DNA of 64,000 bases from Sphingomonas sp. SORGH_AS_0879 (lineage in GTDB: Bacteria; Pseudomonadota; Alphaproteobacteria; Sphingomonadales; Sphingomonadaceae), in NCBI RefSeq assembly GCF_030819175.1, contig NZ_JAUTBJ010000002.1, positions 3,371,001-3,435,000 of the forward strand. Direction: 5' to 3'. Under the pieces are notes generated by a model. That model saw only the letters and a list, made by a program, of their open reading frames with translations, ran no database searches and was not told the origin of the DNA. Below, in pieces: positions 53,847-63,133 of the stretch. The translations under genes and the position numbers were made by a program. The stretch's first letter is position 1, and the number at the start of each line of letters is the position of its first letter.

Positions 53847-55379
53847 TCAGAGGGCCCCGCGGGCCGTATCATGCCTGACATCGGGTGGAGCCACCGTCCC
53901 GCAATACCCCTTGATGAACGTGAGATGGTCCGGGATCGTCTGCACTTGCCGCGAAAGCTGTTGATCCAGGCCTGCAAGGGAATCATTCAGGGCCTGACGG
54001 CTTAGCATGCTCGGAATGCGGTGGTGGGATTTTGGGAAAAGTCCCTGCCCCAGCATGACCGAAACCCAGGAATCGATCTTGAACAGATCGTCCTGCCCCT
54101 GCCAGGCTCCCGCGCTTTCGATAAACAGTGCGATGCGTTGCGCCAGTGTCTCGGGCACCGACATCGTCGAGCGACGTTGCCAGAATACCGAGTCCGTCCG
54201 CCCCGTCTGCGCATAATGCAGGATGATGAAGTCGCGGATATGCTCCCATTCGTGGCGCGACTGGGCGTTGAACCTAGCCCGAAGGGCCGCGCTGTCCTGA
54301 CCCTGGAACGGAAAACCCTGGATCAGGCGCATCACCGCGATCATGACCAGATGGATGCTGGTCGACTCCAGCGGCTCGATGAACCCGGCCGCGAGGCCCA
54401 GCGCCACGCAATTGGCGCTCCAGGCCTGCCGACGCATCCCGGCGCGGAACTGCAAAGCGCGCGGCTCGAACAGCGGCGTCCCCTCGATTCCGCCAAGCAA
54501 CGTCGCCGTCGCCTCGTCGTCGCTCATGTCGGCCGAGGAATAGACCAGCCCGTTGCCCACCCGCGTCTGAAGCGGGATGCGCCAGCGCCAACCCGCCCGG
54601 TGCGCGATGGCGCGGGTATAGGGGACCGGGGAGGAGACGGCTTCGGTCTGGACGGCCAGCGCGCGGTCGCAGGCCAGCCACTCGCTCCAATCCTCGAAGC
54701 CCGTCTCCAGCGCGCCTTCGATCAGCAACGCGCGAAAGCCGGTGCAGTCGAGGAACAGGTCCCCCTCGACCCGCTCGCCCGATACCAGGTGCAGTGCGGC
54801 GATGTCGCCGCCCTCACCGTCGCGCTCGATCCTGGCGATGCGTCCCTCGACCCGGCGCACCCCGGCCGGTTCGGCGATACCACGCAGGAAGCGGGCATAG
54901 GCGGTGGCGTCGAGATGATAGGCATAGGCCAGGGTTCCCGCCTCGTCCCGACCGAACCGGCCCGCCTCCGCCGCCCGCGCTTCGAGCGAATAGTCGGTGT
55001 ACGCGCCGCCAAAGCCGTGCCGCCTGGCCTCCAGCCAGAAATGCTGGAAATCGGCGATCGCCACCGATCGGCCGACCGTCCCAAACGGGTGGAAATAGCG
55101 TGCGCCGTCCGGCCCCCAATTCTCGAACGCGATGCCCAGCTTGAAGGTCGCCTGGGTCGCCTTCATGAACGCGGCCTCGTCGATGCCCAGAAAGGCATGG
55201 AAGCTGCGCGCCGTCGGGATGGTGGACTCGCCGACACCGACGATGCCGATCTCGTCGGATTCGACCAGCGTGACATCGACCAGCGGCCCCAACTGCCGCA
55301 CCAGCGCCGTCGCCGCCAGCCACCCCGCCGTCCCGCCTCCGGCGATGACGACACGAGTCGGCGGATAGGGATGGCTCAT
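53847..55379 (-). CDS. Flavin-dependent tryptophan halogenase-like protein
   Basis: A 510-residue protein of the PrnA family. FAD motif VVIAGGGTAGWLAATAL is at residues 10-26, the halogenase lysine is expected in ATFKLGIAFENW near 80-90, and the WxWxIP motif appears as WRWRIPLQ. Homologues in sphingomonads and caulobacters sit next to TonB receptors for glycans and have not all been shown to halogenate. Its start overlaps the cupin gene stop (ATGA). It is last in the operon TonB receptor - SapC - cupin - halogenase. Confidence 0.9.
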   Translation of the reverse strand: MSHPYPPTRVVIAGGGTAGWLAATALVRQLGPLVDVTLVESDEIGIVGVGESTIPTARSFHAFLGIDEAAFMKATQATFKLGIAFENWGPDGARYFHPFGTVGRSVAIADFQHFWLEARRHGFGGAYTDYSLEARAAEAGRFGRDEAGTLAYAYHLDATAYARFLRGIAEPAGVRRVEGRIARIERDGEGGDIAALHLVSGERVEGDLFLDCTGFRALLIEGALETGFEDWSEWLACDRALAVQTEAVSSPVPYTRAIAHRAGWRWRIPLQTRVGNGLVYSSADMSDDEATATLLGGIEGTPLFEPRALQFRAGMRRQAWSANCVALGLAAGFIEPLESTSIHLVMIAVMRLIQGFPFQGQDSAALRARFNAQSRHEWEHIRDFIILHYAQTGRTDSVFWQRRSTMSVPETLAQRIALFIESAGAWQGQDDLFKIDSWVSVMLGQGLFPKSHHRIPSMLSRQALNDSLAGLDQQLSRQVQTIPDHLTFIKGYCGTVAPPDVRHDTARGAL

Positions 55380-56419
55380 CGGTTCAGCCTTTGCAGAAGA
55401 TAGGCGCGAAGCCGCCGCGCCATGGCCCCGTCGAGCGGCGCGAGCGGGCCGTGCGACGCCGGGGGCAGATGAGCGACGACCGCTTCGCTGTCGCCGAAGA
55501 CATAATGGTCGAAGATCGCCCGCCAGGCCTGCTTCTCCGCCGCTGGTCGATCGCGCAGCGACAGCATCGCATGCATCACACTATCCATTGGCGTGTCGAG
55601 ATAGTCCGGCGCCGCGTTCCACCAGTAGTTGACGAGGATGTTGAACGCCTCCAGCGCCTGGACATGGTGCCACCACAGCGCCGGATAGATCAGCAGGTCA
55701 CCGGGTTCGAGCTCGGCCACCACGGCATGGGTCATGGCATCGGCGAAACGGGGATAGCGATCCAGATCGGGCCGCGCGAAATCGACCATGCTGACCACCT
55801 GCCCGCCCGGCGTCGGGGCGAGCGGACCGGGATAGAGATTGCCGATCTGATCGGGAGGAAACAGCGTGAAGCGGCGTCGGCCGACGGCGCAGATCGCCGC
55901 GTTGTTCGCCATGTCGTAATGCGCCGAGGCGATGGTCCGGTTGCCGATCCAGATACCGGCCAGCGGCGGGTGGCGTTGGAACAGCCCGCCGGACGGGATC
56001 AGATCATTCTCCAGGCGGAAACCCGGCAGATAAGCGTCGAGATCGGTCGACCCCATATAGAGCGCGGGCGCATCCCCCGGCCCGTCGCCCCCCTCCAGCA
56101 ACTGCGCCAGGAACGCGCGCAGGGGCAGGGTCTGTGTCTGGAAATTCAGTCCGGTGACCGTTTCGTCATAGTGGAAACGCCCCCGTATCGCGGCGTCACC
56201 CACATAGCCGGTCACCGGTCGCCCGCGATCGAAGCGCAGGAGATAGTCGGCAGCCGCCTGGGGGGAAACACGCCCCGCATGGACCAGCGGCCAGTTCGCC
56301 GCATAGCCCCGCAGGATGACCGGCTCGTTGCGCTCGACGAGCGCGGCCAGGTCGGGCGCGTCCGTGTCCGCCAGCTCGCGGGCAAGACGCGCGGCGGGCA
56401 GGCGGTCAGCCATGCGCAT
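55376..56419 (-). CDS. Cupin-like / JmjC-type domain protein
   Basis: About 345 residues (ATG 56419 or 56413). Cupin_8 features are PVILRGYAANWPLV, GIWIGNRTIASAHYDMANNAAICAVGRRRFTLFPPDQ and GDLLIYPALWWHHVQAL. The iron site is expected to be His and Asp in HYD and the distal His in WWHHV, as in 2-oxoglutarate-dependent hydroxylases. It overlaps SapC upstream and the halogenase downstream. Confidence 0.9.
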   Translation of the reverse strand: MRMADRLPAARLARELADTDAPDLAALVERNEPVILRGYAANWPLVHAGRVSPQAAADYLLRFDRGRPVTGYVGDAAIRGRFHYDETVTGLNFQTQTLPLRAFLAQLLEGGDGPGDAPALYMGSTDLDAYLPGFRLENDLIPSGGLFQRHPPLAGIWIGNRTIASAHYDMANNAAICAVGRRRFTLFPPDQIGNLYPGPLAPTPGGQVVSMVDFARPDLDRYPRFADAMTHAVVAELEPGDLLIYPALWWHHVQALEAFNILVNYWWNAAPDYLDTPMDSVMHAMLSLRDRPAAEKQAWRAIFDHYVFGDSEAVVAHLPPASHGPLAPLDGAMARRLRAYLLQRLNR

Positions 56420-57110
56420 CGCCGGCCAGCTTGCGATCGATCAGATGGCGCAGATTGCCCAGCGAGGACGCGATCCAGAACGCCGGGCGCAGATAGTCGC
56501 GCGCATGGAGATCGCCCAAGGCCCCGGTCTCCAGAGCCGCCAGCCGCGCGGTGTCGATCGTCAGGCAATCCGGCACATTGTACCGCCGCCCCTCGTCCAG
56601 ATCGAGTTGCAGGACGGCGGGCGTCAGCAGGTCGAGCGCGGCCCAGGCGTCATACATTGCCCGCTCGGTCTGCACGCCCTCATAAATGCGTTGCAGCATG
56701 ACCGAGACATGGTCGAGCAGCGGCGCATTGCCGCCATGTTCGCGAAAGACGGGAATGCCGTCGGCAGTCAGTCGCGGATGCTCGGGGTCGAGGTAGACCA
56801 TCGGCTCGCCCGTGGCGTCATGACCGATCGAAAACGGTCCGCGCGCACGGGTCGCCGGGATATATCGGGCGTCCCAGTGGTCGCCCTTCAGAAACAGGTT
56901 TTCGTCCGGGTCGAGGCCGAGGAGAATGGTGGCATACAGCACACCATCCTCGTCGCGCCGCAGCAATATGGCGTATTCGCGCTGAAGCTCCTCGAACTCG
57001 GCCGGAAACACGCGCGTCTGGTTGATCGCGTCGCCGAAACGGGCGTGATGACCGATCGCGACACGAAGGTCGCGATGGTCGATATTGTTGAGCAGGACAG
57101 GTGCGGCCAT
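56406..57110 (-). CDS. SapC-family protein
   Basis: A 234-residue SapC family member: PVLLNNIDHRDLRVAIG at the N-terminus, FPAEFEELQREYAILLRRDEDG, GENLFLKGDHWDARYIPA-like region and a C-terminal LHARDYLRPAFWIASSLGNLRHLIDRK. The function is not established. Genes of this family repeatedly follow large TonB receptors in sphingomonad glycan loci. It begins 60 nt after the receptor, with a hairpin between. Confidence 0.9.
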   Translation of the reverse strand: MAAPVLLNNIDHRDLRVAIGHHARFGDAINQTRVFPAEFEELQREYAILLRRDEDGVLYATILLGLDPDENLFLKGDHWDARYIPATRARGPFSIGHDATGEPMVYLDPEHPRLTADGIPVFREHGGNAPLLDHVSVMLQRIYEGVQTERAMYDAWAALDLLTPAVLQLDLDEGRRYNVPDCLTIDTARLAALETGALGDLHARDYLRPAFWIASSLGNLRHLIDRKLAGDAHG

Positions 57111-57126
57111 GATCGCCCCATGTACC

Positions 57127-57158
57127 CGGAAGGCCGCGGGGGGGACAGCGGCCTTCCG
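57127..57158 (-). promoter_or_regulatory. Intercistronic hairpin after the TonB receptor gene
   Basis: CGGAAGGCCGC (57127-57137) and GCGGCCTTCCG (57148-57158) form an 11-bp perfect stem. No T-run follows on the minus strand. It probably protects the receptor mRNA 3' end or lowers read-through into SapC, giving unequal expression. Confidence 0.6.
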
Positions 57159-57170
57159 AGTTTCGCGAAT

Positions 57171-60100
57171 TCAGAAGCGATAGCGGGCGCCGACCAGATA
57201 GCGGGCGGAGCCTTCCGCCAGATACCAGGTGTTCATGCGATCGCGGCCATAGGTCTGGACGCCCTCCTCGGTCAGGTTGATCGCCTCGAAGCCGAGCGCG
57301 AAGCGCGGCGTCAGGTCGAAGCTCATCGACAGGTCGAGTTGGCCGTAGGGCGCGGTGAAGACCGGATTGCGATCGCCGCCACGATTGATATCGCTCAGGA
57401 ACTTGTCGCGCCAATTGTACGACAGGCGCATCGAAATGCCGTTCTTGTCGTAGATCAGCGTGGCATTGGCGGTGTCCGACAGGCCGACCAGCGCAAAGGT
57501 GTTCACGCTGGGATCGGCGGCGATATCGATGCCGATATTCCCACGGACGAGCGTGTAGCTTGCGGCGACGCCGAAGCCCGTCTCGCCCAGGAAATATTGC
57601 CCGGCCAGCTCGACGCCGTAGATATGCGCGTCGCGGTTGTTGATCGGGGTGTTCACCGCGAAGTTGAACAGCGGATCGCTGGCATTGGGGCTGATGTCGA
57701 CCTGGCTGAGGATCGAGTCCACGAAGCCCTGGTTCAGCGCGCGGCTCTGCGTGTTGTAATTGGCCGCGAACTGCGCGTTGGCCGCCGCGACATTGCCCGC
57801 ATTCTGCTGGAGCAGCGCGGTATAGGTGAACAGGTTCACGTCGGTGATGTCGGCGCCGAAGGTGTTGGTCAGTTGCTCCCGCGCCGTGCCCGACCGCGTA
57901 CCCGCCTGCCCCGATGTCGCGTCGCGCAGGCCGAACAGGTTGCGGTTGACGACCGTGTTGCCGATGAAGTTATGCACCCGCTTGTCGAAGAAGCCCGCCG
58001 ACAGGAAGACGTCCTTGCGCGGATACCATTCGACCGACAGGTCGATATTGTCCGACGACAGCGGCAGCAGGCCGGTATTGTTGGACGATCCGGTCGCGAT
58101 GCCGCCGATCGCGGTCGGCCGCCCCGGTGCACCGACGCCGGTCGAGGCGAAGAGGTTGCCATAGGGCGCACGCGAGATCGTCTTGCTATACGAAGCGCGC
58201 GCGAACAGATTGTCCATCACCTCGATCTTCGCGTCCACCGCGGGCAGCCAGTTGCTATAGGATCCGCGCGCCGAGATGGCCTGCTGATCGGTGCTGTTCT
58301 GGACGACGAAGTCGTTGTCCGCCGTCCAGACGATCGCCAGCGGCACCGGCTGGAGCGAGACGGCGCGCACCTTGGTATTCTCGTAGCGCAGGCCCGCCAC
58401 CACTTGCGCGTTGCGGCCGAACACCTGCCCGTTCCAGCTCGCCTGAAGATAGCCGGACCAGATATTCTCGCGCACCGAATTGTCGCTGTTCGCGTCGATA
58501 TTGTTCCGGTGGTCGACCCCGTCATTCGTCACGCCGGAATAGTAATTGTACAGCGTGTTGTAGAGCTTGGTCGCATCCTCGGTGCGGAACGCGACCTGGG
58601 TGTTCGCGTCGGCATTCGGATTGTTATGCTCGAACTTGCAGGTATTGCAGAACTGGAAGACCTGCCCCGGTGCCAGCCGCGCGATATCGGGCGGCAGCGA
58701 GTTGCCCCAGTCGCCCAGGACCTGGCGCGTGTTGAACTGGGTCTGGCGGGTGGTGGTGGTGCGATAATCGGCACCCGCATCGAGCCGGATCTGGTCGGTG
58801 AAGTCCCAGGCGGCATCGGCCCGCAATTCGCGGATCCGCTGCGTCTGGTTGGAGGCGAACTGGCGCTGCACCGCGCTCGCCAGATCGCCGACGTCCAGTA
58901 CGCCGTTATTGTTGCCCTTGATGAAGGGCTGGCCGGTCGGGGTCGTGCTCTGCGTACCGTCGTTGATCGTCAGCGTTTGCTGCGGGAAGCCGTGATCGGT
59001 CCAGCGCAGCGTATGGCCGGTTACGACCGGCGCGTTGATCGCGACGGTGGTCGAGGTCTGTCCGTTGGGATTGTCGGGCAGGCTCTGCGCCTCGCCGATA
59101 TGACCGTCGATCGTCAGGGTGAAGCGATCGCTCGGCTTCCATTCGATGTTGCCGCCGACATCGTACAGCCGGTTCTTCTGCGCGCGATAGGCCTGTTCAA
59201 AGGCCGCATCCTTCACGCCGTTGATCGACTCCGCGAGGAATTCGGTGGTGGCGATGCCGTTGCTGGCATCGTCGAACGTCACCTCGCTGAACGGCCGGTT
59301 GAACCAGTTGGACTGGCTCGATCGACGCTCCGACTGGCGCAACTGGGCATAGAGGCCGTCGGCGGTGAAGGTCAGCGTGTCGGTCGGGCGGAATTGCAGG
59401 ATCGCCTGTCCGTTGATCCGCTCGCGGCTGGCCTCGGAGAAGTGATAGCGGAAGTCGTTGGGCACCGAGACCAGCGGGTTGCCGGTCGGGCGGTTGTTGA
59501 TCTTGGTCGCCGCGTTTACGAAACCGTTGGACGGGTTCAGGAAATCGTTGAGCGAGCGGATATTCCAATTGTCCGGCGCCACGCTCGCGAAGCTGAAGTT
59601 GCGCTTCTGGTAGCTACCGAACAGCGACACGCCCACGCGCTTTTCGCTGTCGGACCAACTGACCGTGCCCGAGGCTTCGGGCGTGACGCGCGCGCCGCAG
59701 TCGATGCAGTCGGCCGAGCTGTTGTCATAGCTGCCCTTGACGCCCAGCGACCCGACCAGCCCGGTATCGGCATTGTCGAGCGGGCGGCGGCTGACCACGT
59801 TGACCGTTGCGCCGATGCCGCCCGAGGGGATCGCGGCGCGCCCGGTCTTGTAGACCTCCAGCGTCTTCACCCCTTCCGAGGCGAGGTTCGAGAAGTCGAA
59901 CGAGCGCCCGAAGCCGCCCGCGCCGTCACCGCCCTGGTCGCCGCCGACCGCGACGATGTTGGACGTCGCCAACTGGCGGCCGTTGAGTGTGACGAGGTTA
60001 TATTGCGCGCCGAAACCGCGCACGGTGACGGTCGAGCCCTCGCCGTTGCGCCGGTCGATCGAAACGCCGGTGATGCGCTGCAGCGACTCGGCGAGGTTGG

Positions 60101-60422
60101 TATTGGCGAACTTGCCGATATCCTCCGCGCTGATCGCATCGACGACACCGTTCGAGTCGCGCTTGATGGCGATCGAGCGTTCCAGCGAGGCGCGAACCCC
60201 GGTGACGACGATGTCGCCGGAGCTGGTTTCGGGCTGGGGATTGGTCGGGCTCGCCTCACCCGGCGGGAGTGTCTGGCTGCCGGTATCGGCCTGGGGCGTA
60301 CCCTGTTGCGGATCGATCGGCGCGGTCTGCGCCTGGCCCTGCGAGGCCAGCAGCAATCCCGCCGTCAGCCCTAGAACCGATGTCGAGCGCACGAGCACGC
60401 GTGCAAGCGTCTTCCCCTTCAT
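57171..60422 (-). CDS. Large TonB-dependent receptor for glycan or oligosaccharide uptake
   Basis: 1083 residues from ATG 60422 after GGAGAGGTGGG. The signal peptide ends near ASQGQAQTAP. The TonB-box/plug has DIVVTGVRASLERSIAIKRD, SAEDIGKFANTNLAESLQRITGVSI and RGFGAQYNLVTLNGRQLAT. This is the long Caulobacter/Sphingomonas type of receptor. It ends GARYRF. Cys pairs CIDC and FCNTC occur in loops. Under LacI-type operator 1; with GH3 next to it a beta-glucoside oligosaccharide is likely. Confidence 0.95.
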   Translation of the reverse strand: MKGKTLARVLVRSTSVLGLTAGLLLASQGQAQTAPIDPQQGTPQADTGSQTLPPGEASPTNPQPETSSGDIVVTGVRASLERSIAIKRDSNGVVDAISAEDIGKFANTNLAESLQRITGVSIDRRNGEGSTVTVRGFGAQYNLVTLNGRQLATSNIVAVGGDQGGDGAGGFGRSFDFSNLASEGVKTLEVYKTGRAAIPSGGIGATVNVVSRRPLDNADTGLVGSLGVKGSYDNSSADCIDCGARVTPEASGTVSWSDSEKRVGVSLFGSYQKRNFSFASVAPDNWNIRSLNDFLNPSNGFVNAATKINNRPTGNPLVSVPNDFRYHFSEASRERINGQAILQFRPTDTLTFTADGLYAQLRQSERRSSQSNWFNRPFSEVTFDDASNGIATTEFLAESINGVKDAAFEQAYRAQKNRLYDVGGNIEWKPSDRFTLTIDGHIGEAQSLPDNPNGQTSTTVAINAPVVTGHTLRWTDHGFPQQTLTINDGTQSTTPTGQPFIKGNNNGVLDVGDLASAVQRQFASNQTQRIRELRADAAWDFTDQIRLDAGADYRTTTTRQTQFNTRQVLGDWGNSLPPDIARLAPGQVFQFCNTCKFEHNNPNADANTQVAFRTEDATKLYNTLYNYYSGVTNDGVDHRNNIDANSDNSVRENIWSGYLQASWNGQVFGRNAQVVAGLRYENTKVRAVSLQPVPLAIVWTADNDFVVQNSTDQQAISARGSYSNWLPAVDAKIEVMDNLFARASYSKTISRAPYGNLFASTGVGAPGRPTAIGGIATGSSNNTGLLPLSSDNIDLSVEWYPRKDVFLSAGFFDKRVHNFIGNTVVNRNLFGLRDATSGQAGTRSGTAREQLTNTFGADITDVNLFTYTALLQQNAGNVAAANAQFAANYNTQSRALNQGFVDSILSQVDISPNASDPLFNFAVNTPINNRDAHIYGVELAGQYFLGETGFGVAASYTLVRGNIGIDIAADPSVNTFALVGLSDTANATLIYDKNGISMRLSYNWRDKFLSDINRGGDRNPVFTAPYGQLDLSMSFDLTPRFALGFEAINLTEEGVQTYGRDRMNTWYLAEGSARYLVGARYRF

Positions 60423-60511
60423 CCCACCTCTCCCTTTGCGGTTATCTCACGCCGCATGTGCACCGACGATTTCGGCTAATTATTTTCTTTATAGTTCATT
60501 GCTATACCGAC

Positions 60512-60525
60512 CGACATCGGTGTCA
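60512..60525. promoter_or_regulatory. LacI-type operator 1 (TonB receptor promoter)
   Basis: CGACATCGGTGTCA has the central CG and dyad halves of LacI-family sites. Its reverse complement TGACACCGATGTCG differs by two bases from the site at 62955. On the minus strand it begins with TTGACA, which could also be the -35 box of the receptor promoter. Confidence 0.7.
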
Positions 60526-60560
60526 ATCGAATTGCCGCGACGGCGCGGCACCCCGATCAA

Positions 60561-62822
60561 TCAACCCGGCGACTGTGCCCCCGCCGCCACACTCACCTCT
60601 CCATTCGCGACCGGGCTCTGCGCGTCCGTGGCAAGGGTCAGGCGATAGCGGCCCGGCGCGACCGCCCATCCACGACCCGCCGTCCAGCGCGCCAGGATCC
60701 GGGGATCGACGGGGATCGCCAGCGTCTTCGTCTCGCCCGGTGCCAGCGCTACCCGCTGGAACCCGGCCAGGCGCATCGGCCCCTGCCCCGTACCGGTCAG
60801 ATAGAGTTGCGGCACGATCACGCCCTGCCGCTTGCCGATATTCGTTACGGCGACCTCGACGGCCGGAGCCGCACCGCCCCTGAACCGGGCGTCGCCGAAG
60901 CGGAAGCGCGTGTAGCTGAGGCCATAGCCGAACGGATAGAGCGGCCGCTCGCCGCGCGCGGCGTACCAGCGATAACCGACATCGCTTCCTTCCGAATAAT
61001 CGACCGGGAACGGGGCGAGATCGCCGGTGTCGACGACGCCCGCGTTGCTCGACGCGTCGGTCAGCGCGGTCACGCCGGCAGGCAGCACCGGCTGCGGACG
61101 GGGCAGTTGTGCGGCACGGGCCGGAAAGCTGATAGGCAGACGGCCCGAGGCTTCGACCTGACCGAACAGGACGCGCGCGATCGCCTCGCCCCCGCGCTGG
61201 CCGGGATACCAGGCCTGGACGATCCCCGCGACCTGATCCGCCCAGGGCATCAGAACCGGCCCGCCCGTCTCCAGCACGACGACGCTACGCGGATTGGCCT
61301 TTGCGACCGCCGCGATCAGCGCGTCCTGATTATCTGGCAGCGACAGCGAGGTCGCGTCCTGCGCTTCGGTCTGCCATTGGGTCGCGAACAGGATCGCGAT
61401 GTCGGCCGCCTTGGCCGCCGCTGCCGCCGCCACGGGATCGCGTCCATCGACGAAGCTGACCTGCGCATCGGGGGCCAGCGCCCGCATCGCACGCAGCGGC
61501 GAGGAGGCGTGATAGGTGATCCGCGCGAACGAGGCCGCCGCTCCCTTGGTCAGCGGGATTTCGATCGGCGCGCCGCCGACCGAGCGGACCTGGCTCGATC
61601 CGCCGCCGGACAGGACGCCGACATCGGCATGGCCACCGATCAGGACGATCCGCCGCGCCGTCGCCGCCAGCGGCAGGACGTCGCGGTCGTTCTTCAACAG
61701 CACGATCCCCGCTTCCGCCGCGCGCTGCGCGACATCGGCATGGGCGGCATAATCGATGGGCTGCGCGGTCGCTGGCGTCGGATCGTCGTACAGCCCGCTG
61801 GCGATGACGCCGGTCAGGATGCGCGTGACCATCTCGTCCAGCCGCGCCTCGGGCACGCGACCGCTCGCGATCGCATCGGCCAGCGGCTTGCCGAAATAGA
61901 TCTGCTTGTCGAGTTCCTGCCCCGATTCCTGATCCAGCCCGGCCAGCGCCGCCTTCTCGGTCGAATGGACGCCGCCCCAGTCGCTCATGACGAAGCCGGG
62001 ATAACGCCATTCGTCGCGCAGGACCTGCGTCAGCAGGAAGCGGTTCTCGCACGAATAGTCGCCATTGACCTTGTTATAGGCGCACATGACCGATCCGGGG
62101 CGTCCCCCGTCGATGGCGATCTTGAACGCCAGCAGATCGCTTTCGCGCAGCGCCTTCTCATCGATGCGCGCGTCCAGGATGTTGCGCCCGGTTTCCTGCG
62201 AATTCAGCGCGAAGTGCTTGACCGTCGACACGATGTGCCGGGACTCGACACCGCGGATCGACGCGCCCGCCATGATCCCGGCCAGCAGCGGGTCCTCGCC
62301 CAGATATTCGAAGTTCCGCCCGTTCCACGCATCGCGCGTCAGGTTGACGCCGCCCGCCAACAGCACGTTGAAGGTCTTGGCGCGCGCCTCCGCCCCGATC
62401 ATCGCGCCCCCGGCATAGGCGATGGCGGGATCGAAACTGGCCGCCGTCGCCAGGCTGGACGGCAAGGCGGTGGCGGTGTCGCCCTTGCGCTGTTCGACCT
62501 GATTGGCGACGCCCAGGCTCGCATCGCTTTCCCGCAGCGTCGGGATGCCCAGGCGCGGCACGCCCGGCACATAGCCGGCCGAGGGTATCATGTCGGCATG
62601 GCGTTCCTTGGTCATCGGCGGGAACAGGCCGTGGACATAGGCCAGCTTCTCGGCGCGGGTCATCGCCTTGACCAGCGCGCGGGCGCGCTCGACCGCCGGG
62701 GCGGCCTTGTCACGCCATGCGCCCTCGGTCGCCTGCGGCGACGACGGGGCCTGCTGCGCCGACGCGACGACCGGCGCGGCCCCCGCCAGGAGCGCGACGA
62801 CAAGGGCGTGACGATAGGACAT
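60561..62822 (-). CDS. GH3 beta-glucosidase, exported
   Basis: 753 residues from ATG 62822 after GGAG. A signal peptide ends near PVVASAQQ. The GH3 N-terminal domain shows LRESDASLGVA, GRNFEYLGEDPLLAG, TVKHFALNSQETGR and nucleophile Asp in VMSDWGGVHS. The second domain (VVVLETGGPVLMPW, AWYPGQRGGEAIA) and fibronectin-III-like end (YPFGYGLSYTRF) are complete. It should release glucose or xylose from beta-linked oligosaccharides in the periplasm. It is next to and parallel with the large TonB receptor; the divergent LacI gene begins 312 nt upstream. Confidence 0.95.
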   Translation of the reverse strand: MSYRHALVVALLAGAAPVVASAQQAPSSPQATEGAWRDKAAPAVERARALVKAMTRAEKLAYVHGLFPPMTKERHADMIPSAGYVPGVPRLGIPTLRESDASLGVANQVEQRKGDTATALPSSLATAASFDPAIAYAGGAMIGAEARAKTFNVLLAGGVNLTRDAWNGRNFEYLGEDPLLAGIMAGASIRGVESRHIVSTVKHFALNSQETGRNILDARIDEKALRESDLLAFKIAIDGGRPGSVMCAYNKVNGDYSCENRFLLTQVLRDEWRYPGFVMSDWGGVHSTEKAALAGLDQESGQELDKQIYFGKPLADAIASGRVPEARLDEMVTRILTGVIASGLYDDPTPATAQPIDYAAHADVAQRAAEAGIVLLKNDRDVLPLAATARRIVLIGGHADVGVLSGGGSSQVRSVGGAPIEIPLTKGAAASFARITYHASSPLRAMRALAPDAQVSFVDGRDPVAAAAAAKAADIAILFATQWQTEAQDATSLSLPDNQDALIAAVAKANPRSVVVLETGGPVLMPWADQVAGIVQAWYPGQRGGEAIARVLFGQVEASGRLPISFPARAAQLPRPQPVLPAGVTALTDASSNAGVVDTGDLAPFPVDYSEGSDVGYRWYAARGERPLYPFGYGLSYTRFRFGDARFRGGAAPAVEVAVTNIGKRQGVIVPQLYLTGTGQGPMRLAGFQRVALAPGETKTLAIPVDPRILARWTAGRGWAVAPGRYRLTLATDAQSPVANGEVSVAAGAQSPG

Positions 62823-62954
62823 GGTGGCGCTCCGAACAGGGGTCCGGCAAACCCGGTCGAAGCGTATCGGGCACGACGCGACGCGCGGCCCGCGCCGTCG
62901 GCGTGATGATCCTCTCCCGGTCTTCCCGTTTTCGGCACCTGTTGTCCGCAAGAC

Positions 62955-62968
62955 TGACAACGATGTCA
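62955..62968. promoter_or_regulatory. LacI-type operator 2 (GH3 / lacI divergent promoter)
   Basis: TGACAACGATGTCA is a near-perfect palindrome with the central CG of LacI-family operators. It is in the 311-bp gap between the GH3 gene and the divergent LacI gene, which otherwise holds no gene. Minus-strand TTGACA overlaps it as at operator 1. Confidence 0.75.
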
Positions 62969-63133
62969 ACGGTCAATCCTCCGCCATCGTTCTCGGCGGT
63001 AGTGCCCCGGAATGGCACCTGCACCCGATTGCATAAGATCACGGCATATGGGACGCTTTGCCGTTGTTCCGCACTTCTCATCGGCTCGGCCGATCCGGCG
63101 TGCCGTATTTTTGTCTTTCGACCGGATGTTTCC

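Noticed and set aside
56316..60374. A 1352-codon plus-strand ORF opposite the TonB receptor and SapC genes
   Set aside because: High-GC shadow frame. The minus strand encodes clear SapC and TonB receptor domains with ribosome sites, while the plus-strand translation has no recognisable pattern.
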